This document shows, one piece after another, positions 8,271 to 15,096 of a stretch of 22,821 nt of DNA. The stretch comes from an uncultured Clostridia bacterium (GTDB lineage: Bacteria > Bacillota > Clostridia > Christensenellales > UBA1242). Where the stretch lies: NCBI GenBank assembly GCA_944363385.1, contig CALVUB010000002.1, positions 1 to 22,821 of the forward strand, written 5' to 3'. Position 1 is the stretch's first letter, and the number at the start of each line of letters is the position of its first letter. Under the pieces are notes generated by a model. That model saw only the letters and a program-made list of their open reading frames with translations, did no database searches and had not been told where the DNA came from. The translations under genes and the position numbers were made by a program.

Positions 8271-8288
8271 TTGTCAAGCAGTTGACAA
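8271..8288. promoter_or_regulatory. Inverted repeat, possible operator
   Basis: A perfect 7-bp inverted repeat TTGTCAA-GCAG-TTGACAA in the space between the divergent small membrane protein and tRNA transcription units, about 40 bp upstream of the tRNA -35. It could be a repressor site, but the right arm could equally be an unused -35. Regulator unknown. Confidence 0.3.
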
Positions 8289-8323
8289 AATTTTGTTGCT
8301 GTCATTTAAATTATTATTTTGCG

Positions 8324-8352
8324 TTGACAAGTGGTAAAAAAAAGATTAAAAT
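8324..8352 (+). promoter_or_regulatory. Strong sigma-A promoter of the tRNA-Leu/greA unit
   Basis: Consensus TTGACA (8324-8329), exact 17-nt spacer, TAAAAT (8347-8352). Start of transcription expected near 8359. Both tRNA-Leu copies and the GreA-like gene lie downstream with no evident terminator between. Confidence 0.8.
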
Positions 8353-8382
8353 AAAATAGACCGTCACAAATTGCGATGTCCA

Positions 8383-8403
8383 CGCTGTTTTTTAAAGACA
8401 GCG
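8383..8403 (+). other. Leader hairpin upstream of tRNA-Leu copies
   Basis: CGCTGT (8383-8388) pairs with ACAGCG (8398-8403) across a 9-nt T/A loop. It is about 25 nt into the transcript. No T run follows, so it is not a classical terminator. Confidence 0.35.
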
Positions 8404-8467
8404 CGAAAACAAAGGCTTGTGTTTTAACGAAGCACAAACCAAAATTAAATATGCGGAAGTGGCGAAA
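8401..8467 (+). repeat. Direct repeat copy 1 (tRNA leader plus tRNA 5' end)
   Basis: Sixty-seven bases that recur 134 bp downstream with three substitutions. The unit contains a hairpin-forming segment (GGCTTGTG against CACAAACC) and the first 15 nt of tRNA-Leu. Confidence 0.9.
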
Positions 8468-8535
8468 CCGGGGTTCCCCAAAAATAAAAATATTTTTGGG
8501 GTGGTAGTGGCAGACGCGCTGGGTTCAGAAACCTG
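8453..8535 (+). pseudogene. Broken tRNA-Leu 5' half with 40-nt D-loop insertion
   Basis: Bases 8453-8467 equal the first 15 nt of the intact tRNA-Leu. A 40-nt insertion (8468-8507) follows, containing a perfect 11-bp hairpin (CCCCAAAAATA, AAAA loop, TATTTTTGGGG; 8476-8501). The tRNA sequence then resumes with TGGCAGACGCGC (8508-8519) and an anticodon arm that matches 12 of 16 bases and keeps the CAG anticodon, but with T-T and G-A mismatches in its stem. After 8535 the sequence passes directly into the second repeat, so the variable arm, T arm and 3' acceptor strand are missing. It cannot form a working tRNA alone, though it lies in the same transcript. Confidence 0.8.
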
Positions 8536-8601
8536 CGCAAAAACAACGGCTTGTGTTTTGACGAAGCACAAACCAAAATTAAATATGCGGAAGTGGCGAA
8601 A
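8535..8601 (+). repeat. Direct repeat copy 2 (tRNA leader plus tRNA 5' end)
   Basis: Matches 8401-8467 at 64 of 67 positions; its last 15 nt are the 5' end of the intact tRNA-Leu. Confidence 0.9.
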
Positions 8602-8672
8602 TGGCAGACGCGCAGGTTTCAGGTACCTGTGGTAGAAATACCTTGTGAGTTCGACTCTCATCTTCCGCACCA
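8587..8672 (+). tRNA. tRNA-Leu (anticodon CAG)
   Basis: A complete class II tRNA with encoded CCA. The acceptor stem is GCGGAAG (8587-8593) with CTTCCGC (8662-8668), discriminator A8669 and CCA 8670-8672. The D arm is GCG/CGC, the anticodon stem CAGGT/ACCTG (8613-8617/8625-8629) with loop TTCAGGT, anticodon CAG at 8620-8622. A long variable arm (GGTA/TACC) identifies the leucine type. The T arm is GTGAG/CTCAT around TTCGACT. It decodes CUG, a rare leucine codon in a low-GC genome. It is 34 nt upstream of the GreA-like gene and shares its transcript. Confidence 0.96.
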
Positions 8673-8706
8673 TAAGCTTGCTCTTTGTTTGTTATAAGGA
8701 GGGAAA

Positions 8707-9165
8707 ATGCTTTTAGATATTGAAGGATTAAAACAAATTGACGAACTGATTAGAGAAGAATCTTTAAAACTAAAACAGATTCAAAAAACTAAAGCCGAAG
8801 CTTTTCAAAACGATACTAACTCCTGGCATGATAACTCATCTTATGACATGGCGATGGAAAGAGAAAATCAAGTTTATGATGAGATGGACAGGCTAAGCAA
8901 AATCAAAACGGAAGCTCAGATTGTTGCGCCACACAACATAAAAGGAAAAATTGATATTGGGGACAAAGTTTTGATCTCAATAGATGATGACAGTTTTATG
9001 GTTATTTTAACTGGTAAATTTCTAGCAAATAAAGATCGTGATGAAATAACATTAAATTCTCCTTTAGGAAATGCAATTTATAAAAAAAGTGTGGGCGACG
9101 AAATAAAATACAAAGTTGGCAATATTTTATATAAGGCTAAGATTGCTCAAATATGTAGCAGATAA
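8707..9165 (+). CDS. GreA/GreB-like transcript cleavage factor
   Basis: Relative of GreA, which enters the RNA polymerase secondary channel and stimulates cleavage of backtracked RNA. Its 152 residues fit the roughly 158 of GreA. The N-terminal 75 residues form a charged coiled-coil hairpin whose turn (HDNSSYDMAMEREN) aligns with GreA's GDLSENAEY tip but keeps fewer acidic residues. The C-terminal FKBP-like domain is clear from ITLNSPLGNAIYKKSVGDEI. The divergent tip raises the possibility of a Gre-like regulator that occupies the channel without GreA-type cleavage. AAGGAGGG sets the start. It is co-transcribed with tRNA-Leu and ends in a shared terminator with tilS. It may be a second paralogue beside a housekeeping greA elsewhere. 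Confidence 0.75.
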   Translation: MLLDIEGLKQIDELIREESLKLKQIQKTKAEAFQNDTNSWHDNSSYDMAMERENQVYDEMDRLSKIKTEAQIVAPHNIKGKIDIGDKVLISIDDDSFMVILTGKFLANKDRDEITLNSPLGNAIYKKSVGDEIKYKVGNILYKAKIAQICSR

Positions 9166-9210
9166 AAAGGATTTGCTTGATAAGATTGTTTAACATTTTT
9201 ATCACCAATG

Positions 9211-9242
9211 AAAAAGACTAGCAAGTTTTTCTAGTCTTTTTT
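9211..9242. terminator. Bidirectional intrinsic terminator
   Basis: A perfect 11-bp stem AAAAAGACTAG/CTAGTCTTTTT (9211-9221, 9231-9241) with a 9-nt loop and T runs on both strands. It separates the convergent greA-like gene and tilS and overlaps the tilS stop codon. Confidence 0.9.
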
Positions 9243-10565
9243 CACTTCAATCATGCAAGCGGTTGGAGCGTCTGTAACTCTGACCTTATTTGAAATTTCA
9301 ACCCCTGCAATAACATAAACCTCATTGCCGTCAGCAAGAACTGGTAAAAGTTTGCGCTGTCTAAGTGGAATTTTTTTGTCGATAAGATAGGCCTTGAGTT
9401 TTTTGCTTCCGCCACCAAACTTTTCAAAAACATCGCCTTCTTGTCTAAATCTCCAAACTGCAGTCTTTGGCACTTTTCTAAAGTCTATATACAAAACATT
9501 TTTGCGTGGAGGGCAATCTTTAACTCTTTTGACAATAACTTTTCCAAAACCTTCAACTTCAAACTCTCCACTCTTGAAAGGCTCGTTTAAAGTCACATCT
9601 TCCTTATGTTTGTTGACAATTGTAACATATTCATATTCTTTGATAGCAACCGCATCAAATGGAAGGGAAATTCTTTTGCCATTTTCAAGATTTTTGGCAA
9701 GTTCGATAATCATATCGATATGTTTTCTTTCAATATCTTTAGTTACTCCGATTGCCTTGAAGGCTTTAAAAATTATACGAGCAACAATTGGCTTATCAAA
9801 GAAGAAATAGCTGGTTGGAATTTTTGCCTCATCACCTTCAACTATAACCGCATCAGCATAAAGTTGTTTGTTTATATACTGGTCATCTTCGCTTACTGCC
9901 TGACCAAAAGAAGTGATTGCTTGTATCGCGTTTGGCCATCTTGAAAGAACTTGTTTCATAACAACATTTCTGATAAAATTGCGATTATATGAAATATCAG
10001 TGTTTGTTTCATCTTCACGATAATCTAAGTCATTTTCGCTAAGATACAGATTTATTTCCTCTTTTGAAGTGGTCAGCATTGGACGGATATATACATTTTC
10101 TCTGATAGGCTCCATGCCCTTAGCACCTGCCACGCCACTGCCACGAAAGATATGCATCAAAATTGTCTCTGCTTGGTCTTGCATGTGATGAGCAAGCGCT
10201 ATTTTGTCAACCAAGCCCTTTCTTAAAAGCGTTTTAAACACTCCATATCTTGCCTCGCGAGCAGCAGTTTCAATGCTTACATTTTTTTCTTTGGCAAGTT
10301 TTGGCGCGTCAACACGAAATTTATAAAATCTTATCCCCAGCTCCTTTGCTTTTTCTTTTGCAAAGTCGGCATCAATATAGCTGTTTTCTCTTATGCCATG
10401 GTCGATGTGAATTGCCACAACTTCGATGTCAAGTTTTTGTTGGTTTGTTGCCAAATAATGAAGAAGAGCCATAGAATCACTCCCCCCACTAAAACCAACG
10501 CCGATGACATCTCCAGCTGAAATCATTTTTGTTTGCTCAATAAATTTGTCTACATTTTCAAACAT
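9231..10565 (-). CDS. tilS: tRNA(Ile)-lysidine synthase
   Basis: Adds lysine to C34 of the CAU-anticodon tRNA-Ile, switching it from AUG to AUA decoding; essential in nearly all bacteria. The 444 residues show the PP-loop SGGSDS (26-31), IHIDHGIR, AREARYGVF, LAHHMQDQAETILMHIFRGSG and the C-terminal TilS domain ending KKIPLRQRKLLPVLADGNEV. The frame extends to 10601, but TATAAT at 10595-10590 lies inside that extension and AGGGG sits 8 nt before the ATG at 10565, which fixes the start. It lies downstream of spoIIE in the same orientation, as in Bacillus, with its own promoter. Confidence 0.95.
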   Translation of the reverse strand: MFENVDKFIEQTKMISAGDVIGVGFSGGSDSMALLHYLATNQQKLDIEVVAIHIDHGIRENSYIDADFAKEKAKELGIRFYKFRVDAPKLAKEKNVSIETAAREARYGVFKTLLRKGLVDKIALAHHMQDQAETILMHIFRGSGVAGAKGMEPIRENVYIRPMLTTSKEEINLYLSENDLDYREDETNTDISYNRNFIRNVVMKQVLSRWPNAIQAITSFGQAVSEDDQYINKQLYADAVIVEGDEAKIPTSYFFFDKPIVARIIFKAFKAIGVTKDIERKHIDMIIELAKNLENGKRISLPFDAVAIKEYEYVTIVNKHKEDVTLNEPFKSGEFEVEGFGKVIVKRVKDCPPRKNVLYIDFRKVPKTAVWRFRQEGDVFEKFGGGSKKLKAYLIDKKIPLRQRKLLPVLADGNEVYVIAGVEISNKVRVTDAPTACMIEVKKD

Positions 10566-10589
10566 AATTTTGCCCCTTTTTGTCCTTTT

Positions 10590-10618
10590 ATTATACACCA
10601 TAAAAAGGCGGTAGGCAA
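10590..10618 (-). promoter_or_regulatory. tilS promoter
   Basis: Minus strand TTGCCT (10618-10613), 17-nt spacer, TATAAT (10595-10590); start of transcription near 10583. Confidence 0.65.
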
Positions 10619-10646
10619 GACTAAATCTGAAAATTTTTATTTTTTA

Positions 10647-10689
10647 TATGTTTTTTATTGATTTTTTTATGTTTTTTCATTGATTTTTT
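10647..10689. repeat. Tandem A/T-tract repeat upstream of tilS promoter
   Basis: Two near-identical units of 21 and 22 bp, each of the form TATG-T6-(C)ATTGA-T6. On the minus strand they give phased A-tracts ending about 30 bp upstream of the tilS -35, resembling an UP element or bent DNA. It could also be simple slippage. Confidence 0.5.
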
Positions 10690-10698
10690 AAATTTTAA

Positions 10699-12975
10699 TT
10701 AAAATATTTTCACCACCACGCATGTCATGTCGTCAACTGCATAGCCATTATTGTTTGCAAGAGCTTTTTCAATAATCGTCTCTGCATATTCTTGAGGGTT
10801 GGTGGTTTTGATGGTCAAAAGAAAATCTCGATAGTCTTTGTCGCTTCCAAAAGCATCGTTGACTCCATCACTTGAAATCACAATAAAATCTCTCTCAGAT
10901 AGCACAATCTTTTTTACAAGAGGTTTGGCGTCTTGTAAAACACCTATTGGAAGAGCGCCACTTTCAAGAATTTCACAACCATCTTCTTTTCTGACAAAAG
11001 AGGATGTTGCTCCCATTTTGACAAAGTCAGCAATTCCGCTTTTAAGGTCAACCACACATATATCAATTGTGGAAAACATTTCGTCTTTTTCAAGATTTAA
11101 AAGTTTGTTGACAGAAGAGAGAATAATCTCATTATCAAAACCTGCCTTGTAAAAATTTTCCACAAGACCTATTGCCGTTTCTGCCTTTTCGCGTGCTTGT
11201 TCTCCGCTTCCCATGCCGTCACAGATGGCAAACATAAATTTGTCGCCGTCAAGCCGTTCAATGCTATGGCAATCTCCCGACTGAGAAGAGCCTGATTTGT
11301 TTTGCAAAGCTATTCCAAAAATGCAATCAAATCTTGGAGCAGTTTTCAAATTGACAGTTGTCAGTCCCGCTCTTGAAGAAGGATAACTTTCAAAAATTGC
11401 CATTTTGTTGCCACAAACTTTTGAAACCACAGCCTGCAACTTTGTTTTTTCAACATCTTCATCACGGACAATTAGTGAAGCAATCATGACTCTTGCGTCT
11501 TTATCATAAACAACTGCATCTGTGCAAGCGATATTGTTAAAAGCAAGCTCGTCAATAAGCTTTGCCTCTTTGTTATTGTCAAATGTTAAAACTGGCTCAA
11601 CCTCACTTGCCAAATCCTTCATAAGCCCAGCAACTCCTGAAAGTTGGTCTGAAATTAGAAGTTTGCTTGTGTCTACATTGCCAACAAGTTGACTATAATT
11701 TCTATACTGACTTGTCAAAGTGTTAATTTCGCTTATAAGCATATTGCCTTTACCACAACGAGAAGCCAAATAACTAGGAAGGTCTAAAATTGTTATACGA
11801 CCTTTTTCAAGCGCAATGGTTATCATCTCTTCAAAGACTTTTTTTGTGTCGTTGCAAAAAGTTCTATGACAATGCTTTTCATCTGGACAGTTTTTGCAAA
11901 TGGTTGATTTGATTTCGTTATAGAGCATTTCTTTGACTTGCTCTGGGCTCATCTCTGATTTTATAAGTCTTTTAAACACGCTGTTCATTTCAAAAAACAC
12001 TTCTGACAAGTTGTCAAGCCTTCTATGTAAAATTTCTCTGTTGCGATTGATAAGATTTTTAACTGCCAAATTTTGACTGCTTGATGTGAAAAGTGCGCCC
12101 ACCTCTTGATACCACTTTGCTGGCAAGGCGAAGAAGAGGATGCAAGCAATAAGCACTGGCAAAGACTCCACAATTCCGTAAGAATAATAAGTTTTGAAAT
12201 AAAATCCACAGATTAGTTCTGCTACTACCACGCCAACAATAGAAAATATGCGGTGTTTGGTGCTGAAAATGCCAGCAAACAATGCCCACAAGATGAGAGG
12301 GACAAAGTAAACCGGGTTGTTTGAAGCAATAAGAGAACCAAGCGCCATAAGTGACGCCACCAAAATACCTGTCCGTGCAGAGACAATATAGTTGAAGGTT
12401 AAAATAATAAAAGGTGCGAAAAGTTTTAAAAATGAAAAATTATAAAAGTTGAAATTGTTAAGACCTGAAGCAAAAGCTACCAACAAAATTCCAGCGCAAA
12501 CTATTTCAAAATTTGAAAACTTAAAAGCAGTGCCTCTAAGCAGTAGCGGTTCAAAAAATGTGATTGCCACATAGCAAAACAAAAGCGCTGTCGCAATGTT
12601 TACAACAATCAAAATAGGATTTACTAAATTTATAACTTGAAAAGTTATAGTTGCAGTTTGACTTACTAAAAGGCAGAGAAAAAGCTCCCATTTTTTCATG
12701 GCTTTTTTGCAAAGAACGTGTATGAAATAAGGAAGCACAAGCACAAACACTGTTACAAGCGAACAAATTGCCGTTTCAAGAGAAGGATTTGCGCAAATAG
12801 TGCCTATTATGTATGCTGGCGACAAAATCCAAACCTTTTGATTTGCCCATGCAAGCGCAAATAGCATAGAAAAAGCAAAAGGGAAAATAAGCCCACCGAT
12901 TGAAGCAAGCGAAAGCACATAAAAAAGTATGATAAAGCCAAGCAACTGCGCAAAATAGATGAATTTTGTTTTCAT
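10699..12975 (-). CDS. spoIIE: Stage II sporulation protein E, membrane PP2C phosphatase
   Basis: Dephosphorylates SpoIIAA to release sigma-F in the forespore, and interacts with the division septum. The 758 residues begin with about ten hydrophobic helices (residues 5-290). A central cytoplasmic region (295-550) carries the cysteine cluster C360, C363, C369, C374; spacing of this kind is common in SpoIIE. The PP2C domain runs from about 550 to 758, with CDGMGSGEQA (585-594) holding the metal-binding Asp586, ISSDGVNDAF and a C-terminal AVDDMTCVVVKI. All core metal ligands appear present. GGAG precedes the ATG and TATAAT lies at 12998-12993. Its position just upstream of tilS matches the Bacillus arrangement. 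No clear Spo0A box was found at its promoter. Confidence 0.95.
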   Translation of the reverse strand: MKTKFIYFAQLLGFIILFYVLSLASIGGLIFPFAFSMLFALAWANQKVWILSPAYIIGTICANPSLETAICSLVTVFVLVLPYFIHVLCKKAMKKWELFLCLLVSQTATITFQVINLVNPILIVVNIATALLFCYVAITFFEPLLLRGTAFKFSNFEIVCAGILLVAFASGLNNFNFYNFSFLKLFAPFIILTFNYIVSARTGILVASLMALGSLIASNNPVYFVPLILWALFAGIFSTKHRIFSIVGVVVAELICGFYFKTYYSYGIVESLPVLIACILFFALPAKWYQEVGALFTSSSQNLAVKNLINRNREILHRRLDNLSEVFFEMNSVFKRLIKSEMSPEQVKEMLYNEIKSTICKNCPDEKHCHRTFCNDTKKVFEEMITIALEKGRITILDLPSYLASRCGKGNMLISEINTLTSQYRNYSQLVGNVDTSKLLISDQLSGVAGLMKDLASEVEPVLTFDNNKEAKLIDELAFNNIACTDAVVYDKDARVMIASLIVRDEDVEKTKLQAVVSKVCGNKMAIFESYPSSRAGLTTVNLKTAPRFDCIFGIALQNKSGSSQSGDCHSIERLDGDKFMFAICDGMGSGEQAREKAETAIGLVENFYKAGFDNEIILSSVNKLLNLEKDEMFSTIDICVVDLKSGIADFVKMGATSSFVRKEDGCEILESGALPIGVLQDAKPLVKKIVLSERDFIVISSDGVNDAFGSDKDYRDFLLTIKTTNPQEYAETIIEKALANNNGYAVDDMTCVVVKIF

Positions 12976-12992
12976 ATTATCTCCATGACTAA

Positions 12993-12998
12993 ATTATA
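12993..12998 (-). promoter_or_regulatory. spoIIE -10 element
   Basis: Perfect TATAAT on the minus strand, 17 nt upstream of the ATG. The -35 region (around 13016-13021) is poor, which would suit an activator-dependent promoter such as Spo0A control, but no good 0A box is visible. Confidence 0.45.
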
Positions 12999-13010
12999 AA
13001 AAATAGCCAT

Positions 13011-13045
13011 AAAAAAGACATAGTCATATTTTGTCAGACCATGTC
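13011..13045 (-). terminator. Intrinsic terminator after guanylate-kinase-like gene
   Basis: Minus strand: GACATGGTC pairs with GACTATGTC (9 bp, one G-T) across an 11-nt loop, then six T. It insulates spoIIE from the upstream gene. Confidence 0.75.
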
Positions 13046-13071
13046 ACAATTGCTCTCTTTTTGTAGATTTT

Positions 13072-13626
13072 TTATCTGTCAAGTTTTTTCTTTTCAATAG
13101 CCTTCAAAACCATCTCTACAGTCTTGCCCAAATCGTTATTTTCAATCACGAGGTCATAATATTTTTTGTAAGACCTTTCCATTGGCGCTCTAGAAAGCCG
13201 AATTGCAATGCTCTCATCGCTTTCCCCCCTGTTTTTCAAGCGTTTTCTTAGCTCGTCATCGTCCACTTCCAAAAAGATTGACAAAATGTCTTCTTGAGAA
13301 AAATATTTGCGAAGTTTATGATTGCCTTTGACATCAATATCGCGAATATAGTCATTTGTTTTGTCCGCCTTAACTCTTTCAAGTTCAGATTTTAAAATCC
13401 CCCGATACTCTCCATGCACAAGTTCATATTCAAACAGCTCCTCATTTTTTATTTTGTTTTCAAACTCATCTCTCGACACAAATATGTAAATTTCACCTTT
13501 CTTTTCATTTGGTCTTTTTTGTCTGGTAACTGCCGAACGAAAAACCTTGAAGTGCTTTCTTTTTTTTAACTCTTCAATCACGGTATTTTTTCCACTTCCT
13601 GATACTCCCGATAAAATAATTAGCAT
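13072..13626 (-). CDS. Guanylate-kinase-like P-loop kinase
   Basis: Probable guanylate kinase (GMP + ATP to GDP + ADP) or a close relative. The 184 residues begin MLIILSGVSGSGKN, a P-loop at 7-14. They continue with RSAVTRQKRPNEKKGEIY (matching the TTRxxRxxExxGxxY GMP-binding block), FEYELVHGEYRGI and DIDVKG (family DVQG). Two positions differ from ordinary Gmk: the YYG GMP-contact region reads EYRG, and the P-loop has N where S/T is usual before Thr. It may therefore be a second, specialised copy. The frame opens 9 codons earlier, but AGAGG lies 7 nt before the ATG at 13626 and the P-loop begins right after it. It is downstream of cwlD with no obvious terminator between, and ends in its own terminator. 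Confidence 0.75.
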   Translation of the reverse strand: MLIILSGVSGSGKNTVIEELKKRKHFKVFRSAVTRQKRPNEKKGEIYIFVSRDEFENKIKNEELFEYELVHGEYRGILKSELERVKADKTNDYIRDIDVKGNHKLRKYFSQEDILSIFLEVDDDELRKRLKNRGESDESIAIRLSRAPMERSYKKYYDLVIENNDLGKTVEMVLKAIEKKKLDR

Positions 13627-13696
13627 AGCTTGACCTCTTCTATATAATAACAAATTGCATTAAAAAAGTAAAACATTTTTAAAGGTTGATTAAAGC

Positions 13697-14386
13697 TTAC
13701 ATTTGAAAGAAATTGACGATGCCATAGAGCAAACTGTAGCAAAAACTTTGGCGATATTCTTTTGTTTGCAAAAGTCTTTCTTCTTTAGGATTAGACAAAA
13801 AGCCACACTCAACAAGACAGGCAGGAATGGTGGAATAGTTAAGCACAAAATAGTCGCCCACGCTGACATAATCTCTTGCGCTTTCAAAGTTTTGACTAAG
13901 TGAAGTTTGAACGCTTTTGGCAAGCTCAAAGCCAAGCCCAGAGCTTTTGGCATAAAAAACCTGTGCGCCCTCACTTGAAGATAAAGGAAAGGCATTCATG
14001 TGCAAACTTATCATAATGTCGGCGTTACTGCCATTTATAATGCTTTTACGCTTTTCCATTTCGCTTTTTTTCTTGTTTGGCGCGCTTTCGTCATAAAGCC
14101 CATCCATAGTGGACCTTGTCAGCACAACCTCAAACCCAAACTGCTGACAAAGGCTTTTAAGTTCAAGCGCATATTGCAAATTTAGCTCGCTTTCAGTAAC
14201 GCCAGTCTCTTTGCCCACCGTTCCGCCGTCACGCCCGCCATGCCCCGCGTCAATGACGATGGTATATTTAGGTTTGGGCGTGCTTGTCGCCTTAACAGTG
14301 TAATAAACACCAACCAAAGAGCAAATTAAAATTATACATATCAAAATTACGCATAATGTGCGTTTTTTTATTGTCAAAAATTTCAT
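13697..14386 (-). CDS. cwlD: N-acetylmuramoyl-L-alanine amidase, CwlD type
   Basis: Zinc amidase of the Amidase_3 family. In spore formers CwlD removes stem peptides during formation of muramic lactam in the spore cortex, needed for germination. The 229 residues agree with Bacillus CwlD (about 237). An N-terminal membrane anchor or signal (residues 10-29) is followed by zinc ligands His49 in IDAGHGGRDGG, Glu66 and His129 in ISLHMNAF, with catalytic Glu193 in LVECGFLSN. No Shine-Dalgarno is present. TATAAT ends 10 nt before the ATG, with TAAAAT ending 5 nt before, so the mRNA has at most a few leader bases. Assignment to CwlD rather than a vegetative amidase rests on length, the bare single-domain form and nearby spore genes. 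Confidence 0.85.
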   Translation of the reverse strand: MKFLTIKKRTLCVILICIILICSLVGVYYTVKATSTPKPKYTIVIDAGHGGRDGGTVGKETGVTESELNLQYALELKSLCQQFGFEVVLTRSTMDGLYDESAPNKKKSEMEKRKSIINGSNADIMISLHMNAFPLSSSEGAQVFYAKSSGLGFELAKSVQTSLSQNFESARDYVSVGDYFVLNYSTIPACLVECGFLSNPKEERLLQTKEYRQSFCYSLLYGIVNFFQM

Positions 14387-14396
14387 ATAGTATTTT

Positions 14397-14402
14397 ATTA
14401 TA
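14397..14402 (-). promoter_or_regulatory. cwlD -10 element
   Basis: TATAAT on the minus strand; expected start near 14390, leaving only about 3-4 nt before the ATG. The -35 is weak, so sporulation-specific sigma factors remain possible. Confidence 0.4.
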
Positions 14403-14518
14403 TAAAATTGTTTTATATAACAAAGGATTTGGCATAAAACATTGAAAATGCAAATTTTTAATATTAATCTTGTTTTATCTTAAAAATGTTTTAAATTAAA
14501 AGGAGAATATGATAAACT

Positions 14519-15096
14519 ATGAGTATATTTGATAATCTTATTCAAGTTGATGGTGACGGCAACCTCGTTTACAATAAATGGGTTGAATGGGAACATTGGC
14601 GTGACCAACGAATCTGGCTCTTTGCGAGCAATAATTCGTTGTTTCCTTGCGATTTTAGGACATTGCTTGACCTGCACTAGTTTAGCTGGTTGTTATTTTA
14701 TTGAAAGGAATATGCTCGAACAGCCGTTACATATAAATTGCGACTGTAACAAAAGAATAATTTCCCACAGCCAAGTTAAAAGTATGGCTTCTGCAAATAT
14801 GGACATAGACAAATTAAATAAATACATCTTTTCTGAAAATTCTAAAGGGAAAAAAGAACTTTTTCAAGAGATGGGGTTTAGCAAAGAGGATGCATATAAT
14901 TTGAAATTAGACTTTGAAACGCAAGCACTAACACAATACCTAAACGGAAACTATACCATTAAGGGGCTTGACGCTTTTGGCCAAAGATTAGCAATAAAAA
15001 TCACCCTTAATGGCTTTAGTTTTTTACTCTGGTTGGATGGTTGAACCTGGAGGCCTAATAAGAAACATTACACCATTTGGAGGTTGGATTAAATGA
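14519..15096 (+). pseudogene. Twice-frameshifted toxin-like gene (CxxC...HxNCxC + DUF6883-like)
   Basis: Three overlapping frames join into one 191-residue protein if one T is skipped in each of two T runs (14653-14656 and 15020-15025). Frame 1 starts at ATG 14519 (MSIFDNLIQVDGDG) and stops at 14680. Frame 2 carries a Cys/His cluster GHCLTCTSLAGCYF plus PLHINCDC, a likely zinc site of the CxxC-HxNCxC kind seen in phage-head-like and toxin-associated proteins. It continues with an alpha/beta region (IFSENSKGKKELFQEMGF, AIKITLNG) that resembles DUF6883 as I recall it, and stops at 15044. Frame 3 adds YSGWMVEPGGLIRN and TPFGG to the stop at 15096, the family's expected ending. The repaired stop overlaps the next ATG by 4 nt (ATGA), which supports this reading. 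AGGAG at 14501-14505 precedes it. A shorter intact ORF from ATG 14712 to 15044 remains possible. Confidence 0.6.

Noticed and set aside
8392..8673. Minus-strand 93-codon ORF over the tRNA-Leu region
   Set aside because: It lies opposite the tRNA, its broken copy and the repeats; the repeated peptide pieces come from the DNA duplication.
9394..9944. Plus-strand ORFs of 138 and 112 codons opposite tilS
   Set aside because: They are shadows of the well-supported tilS frame, have no ribosome binding site and resemble no family.
10647..10689. CRISPR-like array
   Set aside because: Only two 21-22 bp units lie back to back without spacers; simple A/T tandem repeat.
14529..14711. Taking the open frame from TTG 14529 as the true N-terminus of the toxin-like gene
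   Set aside because: No ribosome binding site fits this start. The ATG-started frame at 14519 reads more like protein and joins the later frame by one T, so the N-terminal part of this frame is probably not translated; only the part from about 14655 on appears coding.
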